Part shown: one piece after another, positions 9,524-16,597 of the stretch
Position numbering within the stretch: position 1 is the first letter of the stretch
Layout: every line of letters begins with the position of its first letter
Source: a virus
Strand: one strand, 5' to 3'
DNA length: 64,000 nucleotides
Virus record (IMG/VR): IMGVR_UViG_3300042691_008788
Location: 92,619 to 156,618 of that record
The notes under the pieces: model-generated
What the model was told of the DNA's origin: nothing
What the model saw: the letters and a program-made list of their open reading frames with translations, nothing else
The model's database searches: none
Program-made: the position numbers and the translations under genes

Positions 9524-9969
9524 CAGTTAGTTACCTCCGCTTGAACATCTAATCTTCCGCTTAATGCTTTTGTAACTTCAACTCCACCACTTGTCTTTGT
9601 ATCTACAACTTCTATGTCATAGAAATATTTTCCATGCTTCAATGCAGCAGTTGTCGTGGATGATATAATGAACTTCACTCTACCTTGATTTTCAGCATCA
9701 AAATAGAACCCATCTATGGTATTGCCTTCAGTTGATTCTGTATTTGCTTGCAAAACACTGTTTGCAGTTATACCAAGAACTGCTGCCGCTGTCCCATACT
9801 TGCTCTTCTTTACCTTCATTCGCAATGAAATATTAGCGGCAGATGAGGTGGCTGTATATTGATTTGTCGTGGTGGTTGTTAGTGTACTGTTATCATCATT
9901 TCTGAGATCAAACTGTAACACAAAGGTTGAACCTTGCTCAACAATAAAATCCTGATCAACAAGTGCCAT
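9523..9969 (-). CDS. Small conserved phage structural-type protein, 148 aa, paralogue of its neighbour
   Basis: Paralogue of the 149-aa protein downstream. It shares EQGSTFVLQF at residues 11-20, RMKVKKSKYG in the middle, GKYFYDIEVV and a C-terminal strand ending QAEVTN. Thr-rich around residues 30-45, where the pair differs most. Predicted all-beta, with no membrane segment. The start overlaps the stop of the upstream Cys-containing protein by one base (TAATG), and the stop overlaps the next start (TGATG). The tandem duplication and coupling suggest the pair acts together, perhaps as a hetero-oligomeric base for the 2272-aa adhesin. That is inference. Confidence 0.75.
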   Translation of the reverse strand: MALVDQDFIVEQGSTFVLQFDLRNDDNSTLTTTTTNQYTATSSAANISLRMKVKKSKYGTAAAVLGITANSVLQANTESTEGNTIDGFYFDAENQGRVKFIISSTTTAALKHGKYFYDIEVVDTKTSGGVEVTKALSGRLDVQAEVTN

Positions 9970-11000
9970 TAGTCCCCCTTCGTGAGGTCAGTAACGCTCT
10001 TGTCCTTGCGCCACATCTGACACGACCAGTACTTTGGCGTATCTCGCGAAAGACCACCTTTGTCACAGCCATGTCGAGCGCGGAAGTTCTTCAAACGACC
10101 TGGTTGATCACGCTTGATCGAAAGACCAGGATCACCGAATCTAACGATCTTGTTGTCAACGCACACAGCGAACTTCTTACGCTCACCAGGTGTTCTCCAA
10201 GGCTTACCAGTGGCTCGTCCCTCGCACTCATTAGCCTCGTTCATGCCCTTGCCCGTTAGAGCCTTTAGGAATGAATCTGCTGAACCTTCATCATCAAATA
10301 CAAACTCGGTTGTCTCGTCATTTGATTTGACTTTTGCTCCATACTTCTTGGCGTGTGAACGAATGCTGCTTGCACCAACTCCCGTCTTGAGATTTCCCTG
10401 TACGATGTACTTCTCCAAGATGACAGGCCCATCCCTTGAAATAACATCATTGAATGAAGACAGTGCTGAAAGTATTTCCTGCCTATCAATAAACGCATTA
10501 AGATTGTATCTGCCTTCTTTGATAGTCTTCCAATCACCACCAAGTTCCTTATACTTTGCAGACGCCCAGCCATTACTATAGGCCGATGGGTGTACCCGAA
10601 AACCCTTTCCGTTGTTCGGTCCATCAACGGTCTTACCGTTGTATTCTATACTTGCAACTTTACCAGACACAAGGCTTTGAATCTTGCTCCAAAGTTCCTT
10701 ATTTGTTGGCTCATTTTTCTCATTTATCTTGCCTTTGCCGAAGTTGGACACCATGATGGGTTCACCCTTTCTTTCAGGATTTGGATCGTGCTTTCTCTTA
10801 ACGCGAACAGCGGCGGCTCTCTTTTTCTTGGAGAGCATCGCTCGCTTTTCGTTAGACATGCACTTTGGCTTGGGTTCACCAGTCTCCCTTGCACAGGGAC
10901 CGATGGCCTCACCTTTGGCATTGATCCTCTTCCAACCACCCTCGGGGTGAGATGGGCTGAACCAATTTCTCAAATCCTCAAATGTAAGAACCTTTCCCAT
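9969..11000 (-). CDS. Two-domain protein with DUF5872-like and DUF5754-like regions, 343 aa
   Basis: Residues 12-90 hold a basic segment with WFSPSHPEGGWKRI, conserved Cys36 and Cys47 (GPCAR, KPKCMS) and the Lys/Arg-rich MLSKKKRAAAVRVKRK. This matches what I recall of DUF5872 from giant viruses and phages. The middle (about 95-250) is unassigned. The C-terminal 85 residues contain RFGDPGLSIKRD, then FRARHGCD, then YWSCQMW. This is a recurrent phage motif that I associate with DUF5754-type proteins. The basic character suggests nucleic-acid binding or packaging inside the virion, but function is unknown. First gene of the coupled island. A late-promoter-like CCTAAATA ends 21 bases before the ATG, and an AGGAG ribosome site lies between them. 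Confidence 0.7.
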   Translation of the reverse strand: MGKVLTFEDLRNWFSPSHPEGGWKRINAKGEAIGPCARETGEPKPKCMSNEKRAMLSKKKRAAAVRVKRKHDPNPERKGEPIMVSNFGKGKINEKNEPTNKELWSKIQSLVSGKVASIEYNGKTVDGPNNGKGFRVHPSAYSNGWASAKYKELGGDWKTIKEGRYNLNAFIDRQEILSALSSFNDVISRDGPVILEKYIVQGNLKTGVGASSIRSHAKKYGAKVKSNDETTEFVFDDEGSADSFLKALTGKGMNEANECEGRATGKPWRTPGERKKFAVCVDNKIVRFGDPGLSIKRDQPGRLKNFRARHGCDKGGLSRDTPKYWSCQMWRKDKSVTDLTKGD

Positions 11001-11020
11001 GCATGTCTCCTAGTTCCCAA

Positions 11021-11028
11021 TATTTAGG
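11021..11028 (-). promoter_or_regulatory. Putative late promoter CCTAAATA before the adhesin island
   Basis: The minus strand reads CCTAAATA, six of eight matches to TATAAATA. It ends 21 bases before the ATG at 11000, with TAGGAG in the leader. The spacing is nearly the same as for the octamers before gene 19 and before the FHNG protein. It lies in the 32-base gap after gene 47. It would let the four coupled genes of the island be expressed late, independently of the recombination genes. Confidence 0.4.
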
Positions 11029-11032
11029 AAAA

Positions 11033-12085
11033 CTACAGAGACAAACTTTCAGCATAAAGTTCACGCATGAGGGATTTCAGGGCAGTTCCGCTGTCGATTT
11101 TTAGTTCATCAATATAGCCATCTATCAGTTCCACGGTGTTCTTGGAAAGTTCCTTTTCAGAGACATATTCCTCTTCCGTGGCGGCTTCTTCCTCAAGTTT
11201 TTCAACAATCTGTAGGTCGTACACACCAGCATCAAACAACTTGTCGCAGAACATATCGAACTTGGCAGTGTTCTTCTTGGAGGTAACTACAACCTTTACA
11301 AAGCATTCCTTGTACTTTGAGAAGTTGAAGTTTCCATGTCCTACCTCATCAAGGTTGGTATCGTAGGAAATCTTGCGATACAACTTTCGCGGATTCTCCA
11401 CAAACTCAAGAGTCCCATCTTCCGTGTCTAGGATATGGAATCCCTTTGTCTCGGTTGCCTCTGAATAGAACATCTCATAGGCTGTTCCGAGATAGTGGAT
11501 GTTTCCATTCTGCTGCTTGCAATGGAAGTGACCCGAATAGACCTGTTTGAAGCGGGATAGGGCGATTGGATTCAAGCCACCTTCGTGCTTAACTCCACGA
11601 ACAACCTCATATCCCGTAAGTTCAAAGTGACCAAAAAGGACATCAGCATTGCTCTTTGCAAGATATTCCTGAACAACCTGTGCATTGTCCTTGGATATCC
11701 ACGGAACAAATCCACAGATCATTCCGCCAATCATGACATCGCTTGGCTTCTCATAGACATGGAAGGCATCACCGAATATCTCGACAACAGAGTTGACCTC
11801 ATTGGTGTTTTTCCAATAGCAATCATGGTTCCCGATGACACAATGAACATCTATGTCGTTCTTTCTGAACCACTCCGTGAATCTTCTGCGGACATTGTAA
11901 AGAGTATTGAAGTTTATGTACTTTCTGCGATCAAGGACATCTCCCGTATGGATGACTGTCTTGATGTTGTGCTTCAGTAGATACGGAAACACCTGTTCTT
12001 CGAAATATGAAAGATATGCCTCAAGGAAAATCGGTGAGTCGTTTTTCACCCCGAAATGTGTATCGGTGATTATTGCAATCTTCAT
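11033..12085 (-). CDS. 47: gp47-like recombination endonuclease subunit (Mre11/SbcD family)
   Basis: Nuclease half of the gp46/gp47 complex that processes DNA ends. The calcineurin-type metallophosphoesterase motifs appear in order: DTHFG at residues 8-12, GDVLDRR at 48-54, GNHDCYW at 85-91, FGHFE near 153 and SGHFHCK near 192, ending with a LGTAYEMF strand. Length 350 aa is close to T4 gp47 (339 aa). An acidic stretch KLEEEAATEEEY lies near the C-terminus. The ATG overlaps the gp55 stop (ATGA), so the late sigma factor and this nuclease are translated together. Its partner gp46 is separated from it by the adhesin island. Confidence 0.95.
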   Translation of the reverse strand: MKIAIITDTHFGVKNDSPIFLEAYLSYFEEQVFPYLLKHNIKTVIHTGDVLDRRKYINFNTLYNVRRRFTEWFRKNDIDVHCVIGNHDCYWKNTNEVNSVVEIFGDAFHVYEKPSDVMIGGMICGFVPWISKDNAQVVQEYLAKSNADVLFGHFELTGYEVVRGVKHEGGLNPIALSRFKQVYSGHFHCKQQNGNIHYLGTAYEMFYSEATETKGFHILDTEDGTLEFVENPRKLYRKISYDTNLDEVGHGNFNFSKYKECFVKVVVTSKKNTAKFDMFCDKLFDAGVYDLQIVEKLEEEAATEEEYVSEKELSKNTVELIDGYIDELKIDSGTALKSLMRELYAESLSL

Positions 12086-12600
12086 TTCTTGCTCTTCTTG
12101 GGTTCCTTCTTCGTAACCTCAAAGTTCTTGAGATCAGTCTCAGACAATGCCAATGACTTGAAGAACTCTTCGACCTTGTTTTCGTCATAGCACATGTTCT
12201 TCAGCCAGTTCGGAATCTTCCCGTTGACTTGTGCTATCTCTATACTCTTATATTTGATATAGTTCTGCTTCTTTTCTTTCTGTATCCTACGAACGAAGGC
12301 ATAGTAGATTATCTGTGTGAAATATGAGAATGGATTCTTTGACTTCTTTGGATTGAAGTTGGCAGCATACATCAGGCAGTTCTCAATGCCGTCCCCGACC
12401 ATTTCCTCGCGATATGGATAGTTGATGAAGTTTGGTCTATATGAGAGTCTTTCAGCAATAGCCAGAAAGCATCTTCCGATATAGTCAGTCACAGGAGGCT
12501 GAGGTTCCTTCTTCCTCTTTGCCTTATTGCACTCCCGCTTCCACTTTATCATCTCTTGATAGAAAACTTTATTATCAACATAGTGACCTTCTTCGTTCAT
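12082..12600 (-). CDS. 55: gp55-like late-promoter sigma factor
   Basis: Diverged sigma subunit that directs host RNA polymerase to TATAAATA-type late promoters, working with the sliding clamp. Seen: 172 aa (T4 gp55 is 185 aa), opening GHYVDNKVFYQEMIKW. A region-2-like helix block follows: EEMVGDGIENCLMYAANF, then NPFSYFTQIIYYAFVRRI, the typical -10-recognition helix pattern of this family. The C-terminus is very Lys-rich (KKEPKKSKK) where a clamp-binding tail would be expected. The order 55 then 47 is a T4-like arrangement. A ribosome site AAAGGGA lies six bases before the ATG, with a sigma70-like promoter further upstream. Confidence 0.93.
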   Translation of the reverse strand: MNEEGHYVDNKVFYQEMIKWKRECNKAKRKKEPQPPVTDYIGRCFLAIAERLSYRPNFINYPYREEMVGDGIENCLMYAANFNPKKSKNPFSYFTQIIYYAFVRRIQKEKKQNYIKYKSIEIAQVNGKIPNWLKNMCYDENKVEEFFKSLALSETDLKNFEVTKKEPKKSKK

Positions 12601-12625
12601 GTAGTATCCCTTTCATAGTGTAGTA

Positions 12626-12653
12626 ATCATACACCAGTTATCGTCAAAGACAA
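12626..12653 (-). promoter_or_regulatory. Putative sigma70-type promoter before gene 55
   Basis: In the 154-base gap (12601-12754), the largest of the window, the minus strand shows TTGTCT, a 16-base spacer and TATGAT (-10 at 12631 to 12626). The -10 element matches the bacterial consensus in five of six positions and the -35 element less well. Predicted transcription start is about 20 bases before the gp55 ATG, leaving room for the AAAGGGA ribosome site. A late sigma factor needs pre-late expression, which fits. No terminator for the upstream genes is visible in this gap. It has only a direct repeat ACTTACAG next to the stop at 12755. Confidence 0.4.
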
Positions 12654-12754
12654 GTGCCTTGATTTAGATTTATTTGAAAGGGTCTTGACAGATGAAAACG
12701 AGAATGGTAACTTGACTGTGTCGTGTTTAATCAAGAAATGTACTTACAGATTAC

Positions 12755-13501
12755 TTACAGGTAATCATTGGGATCTGGACTCCAGTCCTTGAGACTGTTG
12801 CCCCACTTCTCGTCTCCAGTATCCTTGATGGTTTCATGGTCATCCTTGGGCTTCTTGGGTAGGCTCGGATCGACATCATCTTCCAAATCATCGTCATCAT
12901 CGATGTCATGCATACCAGCAGTCATCATATCTTCGATCAGACCTTCTTCCATTAGGTTCTTGAAGATCTTTGCAGGGATCATAAAGTTCACAACAACCAT
13001 TTCCTTCTCTGGATCTTTTGGGTCAAGTTTTGACTGCATCATTGAATCGAAATCGGCCATGCTGTTTATCATTGGAGAAATACCAGCATCAGCGGCCATT
13101 TCCTTTAACAAACGACTCATCTCTCCTTCCATTTCTGCTAGTTCTTTCTTCTTTGCTTCATCGACTTCTTCTCTGATGGTCTTTGCTTCTTCCTTGATGG
13201 GAGGTAGGGATGGATTGTCCTCGCGGTTTTTATACTTTTCATAAGCATCTACTATTTCTTGGGCAGGAGTCATCTTTATTCCAACCCAACTATTAGGAAT
13301 GGTGACTTCGTTTTCATTTGTCCTACCAATCCAATTTTCCATGACAGACGCTGCCTTCAATGCACCACTTGATGGATCCATGAATGGAACCTGTCGAATA
13401 AGCATCGGTCTAGACACCTTGATGCCATTTCGATTCTTGGAGAGGATGCTGGCTACTATCTCCTCACCCGATCTCAACTTAATCAAGATGTATTGATTCA
13501 T
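12755..13501 (-). CDS. Lsm-like (Sm-fold) domain protein with acidic C-terminus, 248 aa
   Basis: The start is set at the ATG at 13501, because it overlaps the UvsW stop as ATGA and begins MNQYILIKLRSGEEIVASIL, a typical Sm1-like strand pair. The longer open frame to 13612 only shadows UvsW. Residues 1-85 form an Sm-like barrel followed by GIKMTPAQEIVDAYEKY. Residues 95-135 are a charged coiled coil (EEVDEAKKKELAEMEGEM), and a helical part follows. The C-terminal 60 residues are very acidic (DIDDDDDLEDDVD). Phage relatives are usually uncharacterised. A role in RNA or ring-based DNA-repair functions is possible, but I cannot support one. Operon partner of uvsW. Confidence 0.75.
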   Translation of the reverse strand: MNQYILIKLRSGEEIVASILSKNRNGIKVSRPMLIRQVPFMDPSSGALKAASVMENWIGRTNENEVTIPNSWVGIKMTPAQEIVDAYEKYKNREDNPSLPPIKEEAKTIREEVDEAKKKELAEMEGEMSRLLKEMAADAGISPMINSMADFDSMMQSKLDPKDPEKEMVVVNFMIPAKIFKNLMEEGLIEDMMTAGMHDIDDDDDLEDDVDPSLPKKPKDDHETIKDTGDEKWGNSLKDWSPDPNDYL

Positions 13502-14985
13502 GGTAGATTCTCCATCTTTAGTAACACTGGTCTGAAGTCGAAGTTTTCTGATCGATAGATCTTTATTCGTTCCGCAAAGTGACGAAGCGTGTGATTCTTT
13601 TTGCTCTTCCATGATAAATCATCCCCAATATCGTATAGTTTCGCGTATTCCTTGTGTTCAGATACTCGCAGTTGTCTTCCTATCGATTGCAGCACCCGAA
13701 TCCTTGACTTGCTAGGTGATGCAAATATGATGTTGTGTAGCCTCTTGATTGAGATGCCTGTTGAGAATGTTCCGTATGATGCAACAACTATGCAGGAATC
13801 GTTCTCTTCAAGTATCTTTCTTACTTTCTCTCTGTCCTCCGCTTCCGTTCCGCCATGCACGAAGAAGGTCTTTCTTCCCGTCTTTTCTGCAAGATGATTG
13901 AGATACTTTCCATGCTTCTCAACAAACTGAAACAGAATCAAAGTATTTCCCTTTAGTTTGTCTGCAAGATCTACTATGAATCTGTTTCTCTTGTCGTTGT
14001 GGATAAGCCACAACATCTCGTCACTATAGTTATACTTGCTGACAGCGCGTCTTTCGTCTTCTCCGTATTGAAGTAGTATTGTGTCGATTTTCAGATGCGA
14101 AAGTATGTTCTTGTCGATGAGTTTCTTCGTGGTTGTGACATGATAGGAAGGTCCGAACAGACCTTCGATGATCAACTTGTGGCATTGCATTCCATCAAGT
14201 GTTCCCGTGGTGCCAATCCTATAGTTGCAATCAGTCAATTTTTCCATGATGCCAGTGAGAGACTTTGCCTTGAACATATGGCATTCATCACCGAAAACAA
14301 CCTTGAACTGGTCGAAGTAAGCGCGTGGTTGCTTGAACACTGATTGCCATGTGGTGATGACAACTCGTTTGTTTGTTTCTTTGTCTTGTCCCGCATAAAT
14401 CGGGTGGCAGTTCTTTGAAACTTTCCAATCCGTTCCCTTGGCATAGGCTTCGAAATCACTTGCCATCTGTGTAACAAGACCTATGGTTGGAACAACTATG
14501 AGAATCTTGCCATCGACATTTTCAAGTAAATGCCTGAGCAGAAGGTAGATGATCATGGATTTGCCACTGCCTGTCGGAGAGACGAGCAGAAGCCTTGATG
14601 CCTCGGTAGCCTTGATGATGGCTTCCCGCTGATGGTCGTGTAATGAAGGTATTCCAGATGCCTTGCCTACGCATCTGTTGAAGAGATCATCCAAGCCCTC
14701 GTTGTCTAGAGGAATGGATTGATTCTGTGAAAGACTGCTCTCCACATGATAACCACGATCACAGGCGAACTTTGTGACATAGTTCTTCAGACCTCTGTAG
14801 ATCGTTGCCTTGCCTATGTTGTAGAGTTTGATGTCGCCACTCCACCGCGACTTGCGGAAACGCGACATGTACTTGTGGTTTGGAACCTTGAAGGAGAAGC
14901 AATCGCTCAACTCCTTTGCGGTGCCGCGTTCACAACGCACACGGATGAATACTGAATCAACATCTTCCAGAACCAATGTATCCAT
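13498..14985 (-). CDS. uvsW: UvsW-like superfamily 2 DNA/RNA-DNA helicase
   Basis: ATP-dependent helicase that unwinds R-loops and branched DNA, in T4 helping the switch to recombination-dependent replication. Seen in 495 aa (T4 UvsW is 503 aa): an N-terminal substrate-binding domain (1-110); the Q-type HDHQREAI at 116-123; motif I SPTGSGKS at 136-143; motif Ia VVPTIGLVTQM; motif II DECH at 233-236; motif III GTTGTL near 259; motif V around TFSTGISIKRLHNI; and motif VI QSIGRQLR. It lies downstream of dCMP deaminase and is coupled to the Lsm-like gene (ATGA). The start has no clear Shine-Dalgarno sequence. A CATAAATA octamer lies only five bases before it. Confidence 0.96.
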   Translation of the reverse strand: MDTLVLEDVDSVFIRVRCERGTAKELSDCFSFKVPNHKYMSRFRKSRWSGDIKLYNIGKATIYRGLKNYVTKFACDRGYHVESSLSQNQSIPLDNEGLDDLFNRCVGKASGIPSLHDHQREAIIKATEASRLLLVSPTGSGKSMIIYLLLRHLLENVDGKILIVVPTIGLVTQMASDFEAYAKGTDWKVSKNCHPIYAGQDKETNKRVVITTWQSVFKQPRAYFDQFKVVFGDECHMFKAKSLTGIMEKLTDCNYRIGTTGTLDGMQCHKLIIEGLFGPSYHVTTTKKLIDKNILSHLKIDTILLQYGEDERRAVSKYNYSDEMLWLIHNDKRNRFIVDLADKLKGNTLILFQFVEKHGKYLNHLAEKTGRKTFFVHGGTEAEDREKVRKILEENDSCIVVASYGTFSTGISIKRLHNIIFASPSKSRIRVLQSIGRQLRVSEHKEYAKLYDIGDDLSWKSKKNHTLRHFAERIKIYRSENFDFRPVLLKMENLP

Positions 14986-14993
14986 GCAGATAT

Positions 14994-15494
14994 TTATGGT
15001 TCTATATCTCTCCCATCAAAATGAATCTTAAACTCTCCTTCGTTTAGGACTTTTCCCTCATAGAGCAGGACTTCTACCCCCGCAGACTCAAGGATTGACA
15101 CTCCGATATCGCACTTTGTTTTCCACCTGTCGGGGATGATGTCCCATAGAGTCTTGTGTCCAACCACCCTCTTTATGCCAGATAGAACGATTGCCCTCGC
15201 ACAATCGGGACAACTGATGAATGGGCAATACATGTGCGTATTGAGGGTTGTAAGACCCTTGGAAACACACCTGTATATCACAGATCTCTCAGCGTGTTCG
15301 ATGTAATCGTATTTCGGTTGTTCGTTTGGTTGTCGTATGGATGGGTAGCGGTTTACATCTGCTGCTATGATTCCCGATGAAGGAAATACAATCAAGGCAC
15401 CAACCTGTGTGTTTGTGTCTTCGCTACGAGCCTGAGCATGAATGTAGGCTTGTCTGAGATAGACTCTGTGAATGCCTTCGGTTACTATCTTCAT
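14994..15494 (-). CDS. dCMP deaminase (zinc-dependent cytidine/deoxycytidylate deaminase family)
   Basis: Converts dCMP to dUMP, feeding dTMP synthesis during phage replication. Zinc ligands are visible: HAE at residues 67-69 and the pair CPDC at 95-98, within TNTQVGALIV and CPFISCPDCARAI, typical of the family. I chose the ATG at 15494 (166 aa) because it overlaps the UvsY stop as ATGA and begins with the usual helix (IHRVYLRQAYIHAQARS). A longer frame to 15542 exists but its extra residues lie inside uvsY in another frame. It sits between the recombination genes uvsY and uvsW, which in T4 are separated only by two very small genes. Confidence 0.92.
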   Translation of the reverse strand: MKIVTEGIHRVYLRQAYIHAQARSEDTNTQVGALIVFPSSGIIAADVNRYPSIRQPNEQPKYDYIEHAERSVIYRCVSKGLTTLNTHMYCPFISCPDCARAIVLSGIKRVVGHKTLWDIIPDRWKTKCDIGVSILESAGVEVLLYEGKVLNEGEFKIHFDGRDIEP

Positions 15495-15925
15495 GATCCA
15501 CTCATGAACTTCTTCCATTCTATTGCAGACTTGATGTCCCAACCACGGCGACCAATGGATTGTAATACGGATTCGATGTACTTCACCTTTTCCTTGAGGT
15601 AGTATACACGGGCTTCCAACCTTAGTAGATCCTTGTCAGATTCAAGGTAAACATCGATGTCTGTTCTGAGGATCTTCAGGCCAAAAGGTTGCCATCCCTT
15701 TTCATCAAGCGTCTCTTGATCCAACTTGCCAAGGTAATATTCCCACTTGAGTCTACGAAGTTCCTTCTGCTCAATCGTGGCCTTGTGTAGAACAAGAGAC
15801 TCATCGTGCAGTATGTTCAGATACTTGCTGTGTAGTTGTGGTGTCTTGAGAGATTCAAGGTCGAGATTGAGGTCATCAATCTCCATGTCCTCTGCGACCA
15901 TCTTCTTGATTGTTTCTATATCCAT
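15491..15925 (-). CDS. uvsY: UvsY-like recombination mediator
   Basis: Loads the UvsX recombinase on single-stranded DNA covered by single-strand-binding protein. 144 aa, against 137 aa for T4 UvsY. Family features seen: acidic N-terminal helix (MVAEDMEIDDLNLD), SKYLNILHDE, a WEYYLGKLD segment and the C-terminal oligomerisation part (SVLQSIGRRGWDIKSAIEWK). It is the first gene of a chain of overlapping reading frames: uvsY, dCMP deaminase (ATGA at 15491-15494), uvsW and the Lsm-like gene. Location just after the capsid gene block parallels T4, where uvsY also follows late genes. Confidence 0.93.
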   Translation of the reverse strand: MDIETIKKMVAEDMEIDDLNLDLESLKTPQLHSKYLNILHDESLVLHKATIEQKELRRLKWEYYLGKLDQETLDEKGWQPFGLKILRTDIDVYLESDKDLLRLEARVYYLKEKVKYIESVLQSIGRRGWDIKSAIEWKKFMSGS

Positions 15926-15955
15926 GGTTAAAGAATATCACAAAATCAAATCAAG

Positions 15956-16522
15956 TCAAGTCACATCTTCAAGTTCAAATGAATGGAATGTGAATGTTGC
16001 GCTGACTTGTACTGGCTCTGGTTCGTTTAGGGCAACATTTAGATCAAATCCATCTATACTGACAGGAAATACTTGCTTGAAAACAAATCTCTTATTAGGA
16101 TTCTTTGCACTATTCAGCATGTGTACTGTGGCATCTGAATAATAGTTGTTCTCATTTGCAAGAATAGATTCAAAATCTTCGAAAGGGACAATGCCTTTCA
16201 TCCATCGATATACCTCATACCAGTTCGCAAAATCTTCATCAACTTCAAATGTGACTCGCAACTGATCAAACTGAACAGATGACCCAGGCACATGATGTGT
16301 TAGCAGTCTATTCGGTATGCTTATCTCACCAACCGAAATTGATGGTATATTTACCGATGTACACCAGAAGGTGACATTTGGGAGTCTTGTGAAAGACAAC
16401 TTAAAGTTTGTATTCTGATATGCATTTACATTTGTCGGCTGACGAAGAAGTGCATTGTAACTAGTGCCTTCTTCGTTTATGGCAGCGGCATTTATCAATG
16501 ATGAATCGTATTCGTCGCTCAT
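15956..16522 (-). CDS. gp19-superfamily tail-tube-like protein, second copy, 188 aa
   Basis: Resembles T4-type tube proteins: FKLSFTRLPNVTFWCTSVNI is the usual N-terminal strand of this fold. It is followed by a SVGEISIPN hairpin, a long LRVTFEVDEDFANWYEVY stretch with the conserved Trp-Tyr helix, and paired C-terminal beta strands ending FTFHSFELEDV. Its length equals the canonical gp19 (189 aa at 21938-22507), but the sequences differ strongly, so it is not a recent duplicate. It lies after the gene 23 terminator and before uvsY, away from the tail genes. It could be a tube-end or tube-initiator component (gp54 is otherwise missing here). That role is inference. Confidence 0.65.
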   Translation of the reverse strand: MSDEYDSSLINAAAINEEGTSYNALLRQPTNVNAYQNTNFKLSFTRLPNVTFWCTSVNIPSISVGEISIPNRLLTHHVPGSSVQFDQLRVTFEVDEDFANWYEVYRWMKGIVPFEDFESILANENNYYSDATVHMLNSAKNPNKRFVFKQVFPVSIDGFDLNVALNEPEPVQVSATFTFHSFELEDVT

Positions 16523-16538
16523 GCCTATATGTATCCTT

Positions 16539-16570
16539 AAAAAAGAAATCGGGGGGATTTCTCCCCCCGA
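16539..16570 (-). terminator. Strong Rho-independent terminator after gene 23
   Basis: Perfect eight-base-pair stem TCGGGGGG/CCCCCCGA (16549-16556 with 16563-16570) and a six-base loop ATTTCT. Read on the minus strand it is followed by TTTCTTTTTT. It lies 28 bases past the capsid stop codon and just before the next gene, so it ends the major late virion operon. It is the only clear intrinsic terminator I found in the window. Confidence 0.9.
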
Positions 16571-16597
16571 CCTCTACTGATTATTTTCAGTCAACTA

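Noticed and set aside
12685-12713. Plus-strand TTGACA with 17-base spacing to TAACTT in the 154-base gap
   Set aside because: The -10 part matches in only three of six positions and it would drive antisense transcription into the Lsm-like and uvsW genes with no plus-strand gene to serve.
13502-13612. N-terminal extension of the Lsm-like frame
   Set aside because: The extra 37 codons lie in the 3' end of uvsW in another frame; the ATGA overlap at 13498-13501 and the Sm-like start support the shorter form.
14991-14998. CATAAATA on the minus strand before uvsW, similar to late promoters
   Set aside because: It ends only six bases before the ATG, so transcription would start at or after the start codon. 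The other candidates leave 16-84 bases. It also overlaps the end of the dCMP deaminase gene.
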